A program made the position numbers and the translations under genes. Under the pieces are notes generated by a model. It searched no databases and was not told where the DNA came from. It was given only the letters and a program-made list of their open reading frames with translations. Below are positions 24,024-38,600 of a stretch of DNA of 64,000 nt, piece after piece. Every line of letters starts with the position of its first letter. The first letter of the stretch is position 1. This DNA comes from Osedax frankpressi (lineage: Eukaryota; Annelida; Polychaeta; Sabellida; Siboglinidae), in assembly GCA_964035775.1 (NCBI GenBank), contig OZ038312.1, forward strand, positions 27,971,431 to 28,035,430, written 5' to 3'.

Positions 24024-25432
24024 GGACAGCTAATCATTATTACTACTACTCGCTTTATACAATAGATGTCCTCAATATTAGAGGCTATACTGTCTAACGA
24101 TTTGTCACCGAGATACATTGCGATATGCATAGCAACTCTATACGGGTGACAAACCTATCTAGAGGATATTAACTTACTTTATGATAATGATTTATTGGTT
24201 CATAATTATGGCGTCGTGTTACAATTCGAACTTCATATTTCAATTATCGCATTATGTTTGTTTTGTATTTTATATAAAATTCATTATTCAAAAAGTCAAC
24301 TTTTTAAGATAAAATTGTAATTATATATAATAATTTCTAAAAGAACCTTATTAGAATATTGAATTCATTTCAAAGTTTTAAGCAATTTATTAGGATCATC
24401 AGATCGGCAGCCGATGTTATGTACATATAATTAGATGTGCTCAATCCACTAAAAAGATAGGATTCGAGAGCCAAATCTAATGATAATAATACAATAAAAC
24501 GTAGAATAACAGCGATGTTGGTATCCACAACTGGCTAAGCCTTGCTTCGGGGCATTTCGAGCATTTCGGGGACTATATAGGAACTCGTCGAGCGACGTAA
24601 AACAATTGGACGAGTGCTTCAAGCAAAAAACTCTCAAAATACTGAAAGTGTAACAAAAATAACAAGCTCGAGGGGTTAAAGTCTTTTGTGTGAATGTCGT
24701 GAATAATGGGGTCGAAGTGTGAAGGTTACGACGCAATGAGAGGTCGTCTGTTGGCCGATAACTAGAATGGTGTTTAGTGGAAGAGAGCTCGTGTTCAGAA
24801 TAAATAAACATCTTGGGGGATGAATATGGGAGAGGAGAAAGAAAATGGTGGAATTCGTATCATAAATGAATTTCTAAAAGGTTTTATGCGGAAACTGCCG
24901 ACTCGCTGACATGACATTTAGTAAGAAGTGATAACAAAGGACAACAAGAAGTTCTGGAAGTAAATATTGTCGATTACATAACTCCTGGCGGCAGACTTGT
25001 TTGTAATTTGAATGTAAGGGAGCAATGGGTATAGCAAAAGGAACACTAGTTACAGAGGATATCAGATCAAGGTGTCGATAGTAGGTGTCAAGGAGGGTTA
25101 ACATGGGTGATAAACCAAGGGGTTGTCATATTAGATGTCAGGAAGGGACCGCAAGCATATGGGACGGAGGAGGTAACAAAGAGTTACAAGAAGGGATGGT
25201 ACGGGTATTCGAAGATAGTAACGTGTGGGCGGGGTACAAGAGTAGAGTCGAGTGGAATTAACAAGAGTACAAACATCGAGTAATAGTAGATGTCAGGAGG
25301 GATGACATGGGTGATTAGAAGGGTATGGCAGCAGGTATTACGAGGTGTCTACGTAGGGGTTTACATGGGTATCAGGCGGGGGGGCATCAGTAAGAGGTGA
25401 CGTAGGGCTCGGTGCGGGTATCGGAACAAGCG
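24024..25432. other. Spacer between convergent CFAP161 and LYSMD genes
   Basis: The 3' flanks of both genes. The right half (about 24700-25430) is less AT-rich and holds a loosely repeated motif (gatgtcaggagggatgacat, ggtgtcaaggagggttaaca) every 60-190 bases. A 120-codon minus ORF at 24449-24811 shows no domain or splice logic. Probably LYSMD 3'UTR and spacer. Confidence 0.45.
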
Positions 25433-27945
25433 TCATGAGGGTGTGATGTGGGTCTTTATGAAGTGGTTATTTGAACCCAGCGAAGCGATACGTTTGGGCA
25501 TATATTCGACGTAGAGAAGGTAAACCAAGGGAGTTGCTACGGCAACGCACAGAGCAAACATAACCAGAGTACACCAATCGATTGTATAGCTATCTTTAGT
25601 CTTTCGGATGGTCTGTGTGATAAGGAGAGGGTAATTTAAAATGATTACGTATAAAGTGCTAATATGTAATTAATAGTTTGTTATATTTACAATATAGTAA
25701 ACTAGACAGTAATGGAATCCAAAATCAAAGTATTTAGAGATCGAAAAATCTAAAAAATCTAGAATTTCATAAACTCGAAATTGTGCCACTTAAGTGAATA
25801 TGAATTTGCTTTATTATCCATCAATGAATTTGAAAGTAAAATAGCTAAATAGTAATTACATTAAAAGTAAAACTACTTTCCTTGTTGAATTTCGAGTGAT
25901 CAAATATGAAAATAGAATATGTTGAATTTTAATGAATTTTTCAAAAACTGGATTCAGTTAAGAATATTTACATATTCCGATACTTTCATTAAAAAAGGCT
26001 AATTTGTATTAAAACTAACGCCAGAACTAACTTGAGATATAGAGGAGTCCGATTCAGTCCGGCAGTGTTTTGCAGTTTCAATATTCTTCTGGATATCGGC
26101 GTCCATTCTGTTGAAAAAATGTCGTGATTTGTCGTCCAACAATTCCTCGTTGATATTATGCAATCGCGATGAAATTAGCGTCGGCGAAATATCGATTAAT
26201 GAGTCAGTTGGACTAGGTGATAAGCCTCCTTATTTGTTTGTGAAGTAGTGGTACAATAATATTATTTAATATAATGTTGTAAAAAAAATGTATAAACAAT
26301 TTATTATATTAAAACACTTAATGCTTAATACTCAATATAATTTCAATTTAACCTTCAATTTCAGAAGCATATTTCTCAGAAATATGACCATGGCGCTTGA
26401 AGGGTATCTTGATAATTTTAAGAACATGAAAGTCCTGATCACTGACGAGGCCATTAACTTTCTTCAAAAGAGAGACCTGCAAAAAACATAAAACAAAACT
26501 AATAATCAATGAAATATATTCTAAGATTATTGAAAAATAGATAATATTTTTAAATCCACTATTTTAATAAAATGAATAAATTAAATATTTGTATACCTTG
26601 GCAGATATCTATATTCTATATATGGGTTTGTCTGGATGTTTTATTAAAATCCCTATTCAACAAGCAAAATTTGATACAAAATAAACTACAATTTTAAAAT
26701 ATAAAATGCTTTTTTATTATCAATTAAATGTAAACATCCAACACTTCACCAAAAATTGACCAAACACCGAATTCAAATCATTTATTTTAATAACCTGGAT
26801 AATTAATTACCTAGTCACCTGGTTACACAATCACATGGTCAATTAGTCACCTGGATACCTAGTCCACTGGTCACTTGGTCACTTAGTTACCTAGTCACCT
26901 GACTACCTGGCTACCTGGACACATGAATCTAGTATGTAAAGATGATATACACTTGAATGTATTCTATATATCTAAATTGTATACACTACGCAATATATAT
27001 AGAGAACAGGTAAAGTCATTGTTATATTATCTCAGTTAAGGAATTAATTCATCGAGAAGGTACATTTACTGTGTCCATAGTAGAAACAGTATCAAACATT
27101 AATGTTTTATTTAAATATTTACTGGCATTATATTAGGCACTTTTTGCTGATTCCTCATTTTTATGAAAACAAATAAACTTACTCAATTATAATATAAATT
27201 AGTTAACACTTGTTATTATATTATATTATGTAATACACTGTTCACATATTTAGGATGTATTCAGTTACATAATTTAGTTGATTTTTGAACATATCCACAT
27301 CATTACAATTTAAAGTACTAATAATTTTAGAAATTATGAGAAAAAATTTTATTATCTAATATAATAAATAGAATAAAATTTATAAATATATTATATATAT
27401 CATATAAACACTATAAAATAGTCTATATACCATATAGTATGTATAACTATAGTTGTATAACTATAGTTATATAATATACAACATTTTAAGGTTTAAACTA
27501 TAGTATACATAATATTAAAATATAATACACTGTATTGTATATGAATATGTTATGTATATATAAATATGATAATATAAACTATACACATTTTATGATTAAG
27601 TAAAAATTATGATTAAGTAAAATTGTGATGTTATCACTATAATAGTTAAATATAATATCATATATAATTACTTATAATTTTATAATATCAAATATATAAT
27701 TTATTACTGACTTTACAATCGTATCTTAATGCGAGACTGGTTAAAGTATCATTTGGTTTTATTCTTTTATCAAATGTATCCATATTGATCATCACTTTCT
27801 CGATAGAGTATTGAGAATTATTTGAAATTTTACTGTACATATTATTGCATGATGCATTTCCTCTCATGTCGTAGCCAGTTTCATCATCGTCAGAATCACT
27901 AAATTTACTTCGATAACCATCTATAGAATGCAGTATGCTCTTCAT
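25433..27945 (-). CDS. LYSMD3/4: LysM-domain membrane protein, LYSMD3/4-like, four exons
   Basis: Exons in transcript order: 27712-27945, 26353-26476, 26032-26225, 25433-25612, all phases joining to 243 codons plus TGA. An acidic N-terminus (SDSDDDETG) precedes one LysM domain at about residues 61-107, made of IKPNDTLTSLALRYDCK joined across an intron to VSLLKKVNGLVSDQDFHVLK and IIKIPFKRHG. A polar linker (FFNRMDADIQKNIETA) follows, then a single membrane segment WCTLVMFALCVAVATPLVYL at about 197-216 and a short tail. This order, with the C-terminal membrane anchor, is that of LYSMD3/4 and not of LYSMD1/2. In vertebrates LYSMD3 is a Golgi or surface-linked protein; function here is inferred. 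For exon three the acceptor giving EGLSPSPTDS was chosen because the nearer tag acceptor breaks the frame. Confidence 0.9.
26790..26935. repeat. Degenerate tcacctggttacc repeat in LYSMD intron 1
   Basis: About a dozen imperfect 9-11 bp units (acctggatacc, gtcacctggt, gtcacttggt). Several contain CACCTG, the E-box core. It lies within the first intron of the LYSMD gene. Confidence 0.75.
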
Positions 27946-28339
27946 GATTAAATCAGTACAATTAAAACAATAGATTTTTTTAAATAAAATATTTCAGTTG
28001 ATTTAACTTTATAAAATGTATTATATACAAAATTTGAAATGGTAATCAATAGTGTAACTTGATATTTATAGGTATATAATGTTCTAAAAAATTTTAGATA
28101 CAAATTTCATTATTAAGAGAATATTTTAATAATATATTCAAATTAAAATACTATTTGTAAAATTGTAAAATATCTCTATTTGAGATATTAAAATATACGT
28201 GTAGATTAAAAAAACCAAAAAATATAATATTTACTTACAATCATAGATTGTAAATGTTCTATAAAAAACCCAAAACAAAATTAATTATTTGTGTTAATTA
28301 ATGTAAAATATATAACCAATATATTTATTCATATCACAT

Positions 28340-28387
<48 letters not shown>

Positions 28388-29055
28388 TAATAATACTAAC
28401 ACAATACTCTTTATTAGTGTTTAGTAGGTATTATGTATTTTATATTTAGATTTATTTATGACGGACTAATTCATTTTACATAATCTATATTGTTTTAGAT
28501 ATATAGTAAATACTGTTTTTATATAAAATATTATTTAATTACTTTTATAAATTTAAGGTGAAAACATGTATTACTTTAGTTTAACATCTTTTAAAATGAT
28601 GACTAACCGAAGTTAAAAAAGTATTATTTTTTTTGATATTATTAATATTTGTTATCAATATTTATTATATTGATAACCAATAATGTACGTTACACAATTG
28701 TATGATAATGACTTTGTGAAATCATTCCTAATGTATCTTTCCTAATGGATTAGGAAGGGCACCACTGTTCACAACACATTTAAAACATGCCTATTCGTAA
28801 ATGCGATATTATATACTTGTTATTATCAACATCAGATAAACACACGAAATATGTATGTGTAGTTATTTTATTATTACAGAAGTGCTGGTGGATTATTTCT
28901 TTAGTCACAATTTTTTAATTTATACTTTATTATTTAATTTAAATAAATATCTAATATCTAAGGATATGACTATATATAGTCATCTGAACTTCTAAACTGA
29001 TTTTTATTAGTTTTCTATTCTATCCAACTGGTTAGATCTATTTTGTACATATATG

Positions 29056-29092
<37 letters not shown>

Positions 29093-29244
29093 ATATATAT
29101 AAATATATAACATCCGAACTGATATATATATATTGTAGAATACTCATTTTAATGCAGGATAAAATAATATACTTGAGTTGGTTTTTAAGGGCCGGGGCCA
29201 TTCATATAAATCTATATATACACATATATATAAATATGATAATT

Positions 29245-29297
<53 letters not shown>

Positions 29298-29445
29298 ATA
29301 AATATTATAATCAACCTATATATACTCGACATAGATTTATTTGCTCTGAGCCTTGGAGATGTTCTCGTGCGATTTTCAGTTTTTTCTTGTTTGTTATCAG
29401 TCTATAGAGAGAAGAGGCCAATTATACTTATTTACTCCTACGTGT
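27946..29445. other. LYSMD upstream region, AT-rich
   Basis: Should contain the LYSMD promoter (minus strand, start codon at 27945). TA runs lie at about 28346-28385, 29057-29122 and 29248-29298. A balanced-composition stretch at 29330-29420 (ttgctctgagccttggagat) has no supported frame. Nothing else assignable. Confidence 0.4.
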
Positions 29446-29592
29446 AGTCTATAATGTGTAGTCTACAGTGTGTAGTCTACAATGTGTAGTCTACAGTGTG
29501 TAGTCTACAGTGTGTAGTCTACAATGTGTAGTCTTCAGTGTGTAGTCTTCAGTGTGTAGTCTACAGTGTGTGTAGTCTACAATGTGTAGTCC
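29446..29592. repeat. 14-bp gtgtagtctacaat minisatellite
   Basis: About ten imperfect copies of gtgtagtctacagt or gtgtagtctacaat. The unit is nearly self-complementary (gtagtctac). Confidence 0.93.
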
Positions 29593-30600
29593 AGTAAAAT
29601 GAGATAATAGGATGCAGCCGTTAACGAAAATAAAAATACTGAAGTCATTTTTATCAGTACATAAAATATTGTGTATTATATGTATTAAGAATATACATAT
29701 ATATACATATATATACATATATATACATATATATATATTCTTAACATATAATTCTACTTTTATATATTATTGGACATATAGAAAGTGATATGTGACTTTT
29801 ATTCAAAATTATAAATACCAAAAGTTATATTAGGATTAATTATCGTACAATATACATACACACCTTTGAAATGCTTATTATATGTTCACTCCGTGTTGGT
29901 ATTACAGTTAATTTTACAGAATTCCGTATTTTATCATCCTTTCTATTAATTAAAACATGTACTTTACCAAGTTAAATATACTTAATACTACTTTAATTCG
30001 TTAATCGTCCTACAACAAATATCTCGAATGCTTGAACAATTGTCAACGATTATTCAATACATTTTTTTTACTTCAGAGACATTTTCGAGAAGGAATACAA
30101 TTTGTATCCTATTGTTAGATTATAAATTTGTTAAGCGTATATTTGTACTATTGTCTCAGTATGATAAGCGGATTTTTTTTCATAAATTACATTATTGGGG
30201 TGATAAATTCAATAATATGAACTTTCTAAGCAATTAGACAAGTGATAAATGATTCATTTAGAATATATATTAATAACATTCACATATCCAAGTATTGTTA
30301 ACCCTTTACCTCCCAACGGTCGATGTTGAAATACTCATTTTAAAATGCTATAGATACGGATTAGATTAACCTGTATGCTATCACTATCTAGATACAAACC
30401 TATTGTAATCTATATGCTATCTAGATACAAACCTATAGTAACATATATATTAGCACTGTAATACGAAATACCCAAGAAAACAGATGATACACTATTATCA
30501 ATCGTATGTAATTATTTAAATAAACATAATATATTTGTAATGCAAATAAAATATAGTTTCGCTTTTATTACAACTAAAAACACATGGATGTTTTTCTGGG
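29593..30600. other. AT-rich spacer
   Basis: Contains a tatatacatata run at about 29694-29740 and AT-rich ORFs without any domain signal. Near 30360-30440 the phrase tagatacaaacctat is duplicated. No gene seen. Confidence 0.4.
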
Positions 30601-30604
30601 ATTA

Positions 30605-31290
30605 AGATTGGGACACCTAGAGTCTTGGTTAATATAAGTTTTACTGTTACCCTAATCTAGTATTAATTAGGACTAGGATATAAGACTAAGTCTTGGTTAA
30701 TATAAGTGTTGCTGTCACTATAATCTAGTATTAATTAGGACTAGGATATAAGACTAAGTCTTGGTTAATATAAGTTTTGCTGTTACACTAATCTAGTATT
30801 AATTATGACTAGGACATAAGACTAAGTCTTGGTTAATATAAGTTTTGCTGTTACACTAATCTAGTATTAATTAGGACTAGGATATAAGACTAAGTCTGGG
30901 TTAATATAAGTTTTGCTGTTACTATAATCTAGTATTAATTAGGACTAGGACATAAGACTAAGTCTTGGTTAATATAAGTTTTGCTGTTACTATAATCTAG
31001 TATTAATTAGGACTAGGACATAAGACTAAGTCTTGGTTAATATAAGTTTTGCTGTTACTATAATCTAGTATTAATTAGGACTAGGACATAAGACTAAGTC
31101 TTGGTTAATATAAGTTTTGCTGTTACTATAATCTAGTATTAATTAGGACTAGGATATAAGACTAAGTCTTGGTTAATATAAGTTTTGTTGTTACTATAAT
31201 CTAGTATTAATTAGGACTAGGATATAAGACTAAGTCTTGGTTAATATAAGTTTTAATGTTACCCTAATCTAGTATTAATTAGGATATATT
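30605..31290. repeat. 68-bp tandem repeat, about ten copies
   Basis: Units 68 bp apart, containing taagactaagtcttggttaa and aatctagtattaattaggac, differing at a few positions (ggata versus ggaca). Each unit holds the palindrome-like gactaagtc. Confidence 0.96.
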
Positions 31291-32631
31291 TACAATATAT
31301 TTATATTTAGAGAAAATATAGAATTAGTTTAAATTTTACATATTCATATATACAAAATTTTCATATAAACTTTGAAGTTTTACCTTTGACATTTATAATG
31401 ATTGCAAGAGCATTTTAAAATTATATATTAACTAATTTAGATTAATTATTTAATGTATTCCTCATGTATTATATTAGTTTATTCTTATCCCATCACCAAA
31501 TATTTAATTTTTATCTTTGCAAATTAAACATTTTTAAATATTGGATCAATGAATTCGTTTCAAATTCCTTACAAATTAAAATACTTATCCCAAATCACAG
31601 GAGATTCCTCAAGTACATTTTAACTAACCTTTTTCTAGTTAGTAATTCACCAAAGAATTTTTGGGTATCGATAACATTAATAACTACACAAATATCTACA
31701 GATTAAGTAACATGTTTTTATAAATGAAGTTATTCTAAAAATGAAATTCTTCTCTATATGTAATTTTATAACATCTGTATATAAGACGAAGCATATAAAT
31801 AAATATTATATCAATTTATTTAACAAAAAAGTTGAATGCAATTAGAATTGTATAAATAAATGATTACATTATTAGATTTATAATGTAAAATCAATAATTG
31901 TTCAAACATATGTAGAAATAAGCCAATACGAGAACTGCGTTCTCAGTTAGGACTTTTTCCGAAGGAATATAAAGTTTGGTGTATGGCATATCAATTTGCT
32001 ATATAATATAACATAAATCAATTATAATTATCATATTATATAATTATAATTATAGATAAAATCGGGGCGTATATATGTATTAATAAGATAGCTTTTGGCC
32101 AGAAATAAAATCAACATCTAAATCTACTCATATTAATAATTAGAAAAAATGTAAATAAGCAATATAATAATATATATGCATTTGCATACTAATACTGCTG
32201 CATGCTTACCATCTAACAACCTCATTACAGACAACATTTGGTTAAATCAGAATAATTCATATAATTATGTCGTATGGGTGTAGTCATTGAAAGAGTAGGC
32301 ATTAGCTCCCGACCACTAGCTCCTGACCAGTGTCGGTGACTTGAGAATGCGACGAACAGCTCTACTACTGCGGTGTGGGGGCAGTCAGTGGTAGTCTGCG
32401 GGGTAGCGGGGAAAACCGAAATGAATGAATTAATTATAGTCAAAAAATGTTGTTGCCATTGCCACTACTTATTCTGATAGCTAATTTGACAGCTAGCTAT
32501 CGCGACAGTTATCGCGACAGTTATCGCGACAGTTATCGCGTCGGCTGGAATTATAGCGATAAGTGAAACGGTGTAATTACGAGGAAAAAAAGGTAGAGAA
32601 AGGATAACAACTTTAGCTTCACCGGCGTCAA
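31291..32631. other. CDC14 downstream region
   Basis: AT-rich up to about 32220. The stretch 32240-32630 has balanced composition and, being just past the CDC14 stop on the minus strand, is probably its 3'UTR or a further exon. A minus frame through CPHTAVVELFVAFSSHRHWS begins after a good acceptor (ccccgcag) but has no family match. Four copies of tatcgcgacagt lie at 32496-32540. Confidence 0.4.
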
Positions 32632-35600
32632 TCAGTAGGCGGCGTAGTAGGAGGCGCCGGGGTTATCGCAGGTCAACACGTGGTAGGGCAGCGAAGGTCG
32701 GTGGATGCGACGGGGATATCGCGCTGCAGCAGACAATTCTCCGTAGTGCAAACTGAAGACGGTGGTAAGACGTGCCTCGGGGGATATGGGGGACGGGGAA
32801 CCGGGGGCAACGGAGTTTAAGGGGGACGGGGCCGGAGTCGAAGCAGATACGAGACGTGGGAACGAATGGCGGAGCGAGTGTGGAGATAATAGCGAGATAT
32901 ATTAGAATGAAGGTATGAGTCATTGCATGAGGAATAAATACAAGAATGCATGTAAATAGAATGTAACAAATTTGAATAGAATTTATATTGACCATATATT
33001 TAATTTACTATTAAATATAGAAATGTGAAACTAAGAAATTAATCAAAGAACCAATTTCAGACATGCCAAGTTAATAAGAAAAGTAATCAACTTTTAATGA
33101 GAATTAAAACTACTCTAAAAATTGCACAGAAATCAATTTCAAATGAAATGTATATACATGAGCTGTACATTAGGTGATTAAATAAAATCACACGAGTATG
33201 ATGAGTGTGATGAGTAGACTGCGAAATGAACGTATTAATGGTTGATGAGAATAGCTAACGAAACGAGGAAATGAACGAGCAAAGAGTAAATCACAATACG
33301 AGTGTGAACGACGGTTCAAGTTTAAATGACACGAATAAAAAAAACTAAATGACAGCGTCAAAATGGTGTGTAAAATAATACAGTGCAACTTTAGGTAATT
33401 ACGGCGTGTGGGTTTGGTGTAAAAACAAATGAAAACGCAACCGGTTAAAAAATACAGAAGAAAATAAATACAATATGAATCGTGAAACTAGACTACTCCT
33501 ATCTGCAATATATATCAGATACCGTATGTCGCTTATCTTACACGGGCTACGGAACACTAACCTCTTGGCAGCCAAGGCAGGGGAGCTATTGATGTTCTGG
33601 CGTGGAGATCTCCTTAAAGAAGTCATAGGTTTATCGGATGCCGGCAATACCTGGGTCGGAGAAACGTTAATAAACTTTAATTTCAAATTGCAAATGGGTG
33701 TATCGTAATAACCTTGGTCTTTCTAGTTTCATTGGCACTTCTAGTAGTTAATTCTCTGACAATTAAACGTTTATCTTGGCTGTAAAATGTAAACAGATGA
33801 TTTAATGAAACTAAACGGCAATATCAATGTACGCCTAACTCAATGTTTACTAACATGTTTACTAACATGTTTACTAACATATTTACTAACATATTTACTA
33901 ACATGTTTACTAACATATTTACTAACATGTTTACTAACATAGTTACTAACATGTTTACTAACATGTTTACTAACATATTTACTAACATGTTTACTAACAT
34001 ATTTACTAACATATTTACTAACATATTTACTAACATATTTACTAACATATTTACTAACATGTTTACTAACATGTTTACTAACATGTTTACTAACATGTTT
34101 ACTAACATATTTACTAACATATTTACTAACATGTTTACTAACATATTTACTAACATGTTTACTAACATATTTACTAACATGTTTACTAACATATTTACTA
34201 ACATATTTACTAACATGTTTACTAACATATTTACTAACATGTTTACTAACATATTTACTAACATGTTTACTAACATGTTTACTAACATGTTTACTAACAT
34301 ATTTACTAACATATTTACTAACATGTTTACTAATATATTTACTAACATATTTACTAACATGTTTACTAACATATTTACTAACATGTTTACTAACATATTT
34401 ACTAACATATTTACTAACATATTTACTAACACATTTACTAACACGTTTACTAACACGTTTACTAACACGTTTACTAACATGTTTACTAACATGTTTACTA
34501 ACATGTTTACTAACATGTTTACTAACATATTTACTAACATGTTTACTAACATATTTACTAACATATTTACTAACATATTTACTAACATGTTTACTAACAT
34601 GTTTACTAACATGTTTACTAACACGTTTACTAACACGTTTACTAACACGTTTACTAACACGTTTACTAACACGTTTACTAACATGTTTACTAACATGTTT
34701 GCTAACATATTTACTAACATATTTACTAACATGTTTACTAACATATTTACTAACATGTTTACTAACATATTTACTAACATGTTTACTAACATATTTACTA
34801 ACATGTTTACTAACATGTTTACTAACACATTTACTAACACGTTTACTAACACGTTTACTAACACTTTTACTAACACTTTTACTAACATGTTTACTAACAT
34901 GTTTACTAACATGTTTACTAACATATTTACTAACATGTTTACTAACATGTTTACTAACATGTTTACTAACATATTTACTAACATGTTTACTAACATATTT
35001 ACTAACATGTTTACTAACACGTTTACTAACACGTTTACTAACATGTTTACTAACATGTTTACTAACATGTTTACTAACATATTTACTAACATGTTTACTA
35101 ACATAGTTACTAACATGTTTACTAACACGTTTACTAACATATTTACTAACATGTTTACTAACATGTTTACTAACATATTTACTAACACGTTTACTAACAT
35201 GTTTACTAACATGTTTACTAACACATTTACTAACATAGTTACTAACATGTTTACTAACATATTTACTAACACGTTTACTAACACGTTTACTAACATGTTT
35301 ACTAACATGTTTACTAACATGTTTACTAACATGTTTACTAACATGTTTACTAACATGGATGATGAAGAAGTCTTGTTGTTCTTGTGTTGCATCTTTATAT
35401 GATTCAAATGATCACCCTGAGTCATCGCCTTCAGGTAAAAGTAAAGTAAAATGAAATCATAACATTTTAGTAAATTCATCGAATTATCATATCCACTTCT
35501 GAAGATTTACGGATTCTTCATAATATAGACAAATTAAAAATGCTTATAAAAATGTTTACCTTTTGTTAAAATCTAAATTATATATTACATTAATATATCA

Positions 35601-38600
35601 AATTGACCAGAAAAAGATGTAAATATATTTTCAGGGTCATAATTTATTTATTATTTATTATATCACATTTTAATTATTCTTACAGATGAACTCAACAATT
35701 TATATATTTTTGGATCAAAAAAGATTATTTATTAACTGTTATCTAAATATTCGAGGTTTAATTTAAATAGTTAATAACAACTTATCTAGTCATAATATTT
35801 TTTTTTCCAACTCTTATAAATGAGGTTTTCTATTGTATTTTATATTATATTTATTGAAAAGAATATAAAAAATTGAAATTGCTGAATTTAGAATCTATAA
35901 TTACAAGTAAACGTTGATAATAAATATCAGTTGAATCCACAATCCTCTCTCGATAATGTAATAACGAAAACCTTATGAATACTTTAAAATTTGATTCAAT
36001 AAGATAACCAGGATTAAATTTTTGTTAAGCCACAATATTATAATCTTTAATCCATGAAAAATTCTATTTATATTATTTTCAATGTCAAATTCAATGAAAT
36101 TTAGAATTGGGATGTTTAAAATTTGTTCTCAGAGGTATCAGTTTTTTTAATACTAATTTCACTTATATAAATAGTTTTTCTGTTTCAGAAGCTTATATTC
36201 AAATTCATTTTCAATATTATAGAAATATAGATATTTCAAGAAAAAAGTAAACACTATTTAATAATATATCTACAGTATATTGATTAAATAGTTACTCATT
36301 ATATACTGTAATCTCCACAATAGTTTTGAAGATGATAAATAAAAACTATGAAAATGAATCTTAAACTACAAAAGAGTATTTAAACATACAATATATCCAA
36401 TTATGGAAATAATTTAAAATATAATATTTGACATCCGATCATACATAAATGACCATATCAGAGGTATAAGATATTGCAATATAATATTTAGTGGACATGT
36501 GCTATTTTATAGATTACATTTACATAATTTTGACATCTATAAAACTTAATAAAAATATAAAATAAAAAATAACTAATTGCATATAACTAATTGAGATCAG
36601 TATAGAATATAGATATAAGATCGTGTAATAAACATAATCCTAAAAAATGATAAAGATCCATGTAATGAATCGCTTATTTTATAATTCACTTTAAACTGCA
36701 GGAAATATTAGCCAAGTATTGGGTCTTAATTGCAATGTTTACTTTCTCTGAATATATTTATGATTACTAAATATTGTAAATAATACAAGAATTTATTAAA
36801 ATATGGTTTTTGTACATCGAAAAATAAATTGACTTCAAGTGTAAGAATAAAGAAAACTTAATATAATAAGTTCAATTTAAACTATTTTGATCCCAAAAAA
36901 ATATATGTTTTATTATTATATAACGATATACAAATATTTATATTGTTGCTATTTAAATAAAACAGATAGTTAAATGTTGGTTTTTAATTTGTTTCAAAAA
37001 ATCATATATAAAATATTAAGAAAAAATGGAACACTTTCATTAAAATCAGAGATGGTTATGAAGATCAAAGATCACTTTCAGAATTGCACTAAAACCCTAA
37101 ACTAATGACTCAATTATTAAAATAATGAAAGCTACATGAGTAGGCCATTGTTCAAGAGATGTCGGTACTAACTTGGTCAGTGTAATTGTATTCGTCATTC
37201 TTCATAGCGTCCAGGCGTATGCCATCAACTGCGCTCAACATTCCTGGGCTGACCTCTGCAACGCAGTTTGTATTAAACGGTGTTGCCACCAACACATGGT
37301 TATCAACGCCCACTCAATTTAGTGATATCGTGATTTTAGGACAAATTGCATCTTTAAAACTTGTACCGTAACAATTATAATTTAATGAAATTATTAATTT
37401 TAATTGTTGCATAGATGTACATTATTAAGATATTATTTATGCAAGGTATATTAAACTAGTTCGTACAATTAATTTTGTATTGATATCATATTGATATACT
37501 TATTATTTATTAATATATATATATTATGCATCCTATAAACAATTGTTTTAAATTTTATTAATAAACTTCGTATTTAGTGAATTGTACGTATTTACATATA
37601 TTTAATATCTAAATCTATAAACAATGAATTACCCATGATGCATTTAATGATCTTTGTGATTATAACCGTAGTTGATTATCTTATAAGTAGAATACTCAAA
37701 TATTAGAATCTGATCTAAAAGTTTCTTGCAATTTTAGGGGTTTCCACAAAAATGTACAAAATAGAAAATTCTATGAATAAAATATTCTACACAGAATAAT
37801 TGTAGAGAGAAATGCAGATCTTGAGAAGGTCAAAGAACAGGATGTCAGGACGTGCAGGAGGTCAAAGAACATGATGTCAGGATGTCAAAGAATACTTAGT
37901 TTGTAAACTAACGAGTGGAATCCTTTATCTTCTTTGTTGATTTCTTCTTCTGCGAACTGTTCAACCTAAATTGTTCACCCTTTTGCCACATTTCGGATTG
38001 CTTCCTAAACGAGGCAAATATTCTTAATTAGAAAAATAAACGTGGAAATCTATTTTCACAATATTAAGTGAAAAATAAAGTGCAAATTTATTTAACGATA
38101 TATTATTATATAAAGTAAATGTTTTTATTCGATGACATAACGATATTGTTGTACAATTGTAGGTAACAAACTCTTTAAGGTAGATTTGCTGGTAACCAAT
38201 CACAGAGCCGGGTCTGCAAATTCTCAGCCAAGCAATACTTTCCGCAGCAGTGAACATGTAATGTTTCATTAGGAAGGCTCCAATAAGGGTACCGGTGCGA
38301 CCAAGTCCAGCTGGAAGTTGATTAAGAAAGGGAAATAGAAGGAATCGAGGGGATGGAGAATATAGAGGATAGAGGGGATAGAGGGGATCATAGAGGGAGA
38401 ATATAGAGGATAGAGGAGATCATAGAGGGAGAATATAGAGGATAGAGGGGATCATAGAGGGAGAATATAGAGGATAGAGGGGATCATAGAGGGAGAATAT
38501 AGAGGATAGAGGGGATCATAGAGGGAGAATATAGAGGATAGAGGGGATCATAGAGGGAGAATATAGAGGATAGAGGGGATCATAGAGGGAGAATATAGAG

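Noticed and set aside
24449-24811. 120-codon minus-strand ORF downstream of LYSMD
   Set aside because: No domain, no splice logic linking it to LYSMD, and it lies past that gene's stop. Treated as 3' flank.
33824-35479. Very long open frames on both strands (551 and 519 codons) of Met-Leu-Val-Asn or Met-Phe-Thr-Asn repeats
   Set aside because: They result from a stop-free 12-bp unit whose length is a multiple of three, and lie inside a CDC14 intron. No flanking exon structure.
37186-37371. 61-codon plus-strand ORF with a good acceptor
   Set aside because: It overlaps CDC14 exon 13, whose minus-strand reading joins both neighbours in phase. Retained only as a note on antisense possibility.
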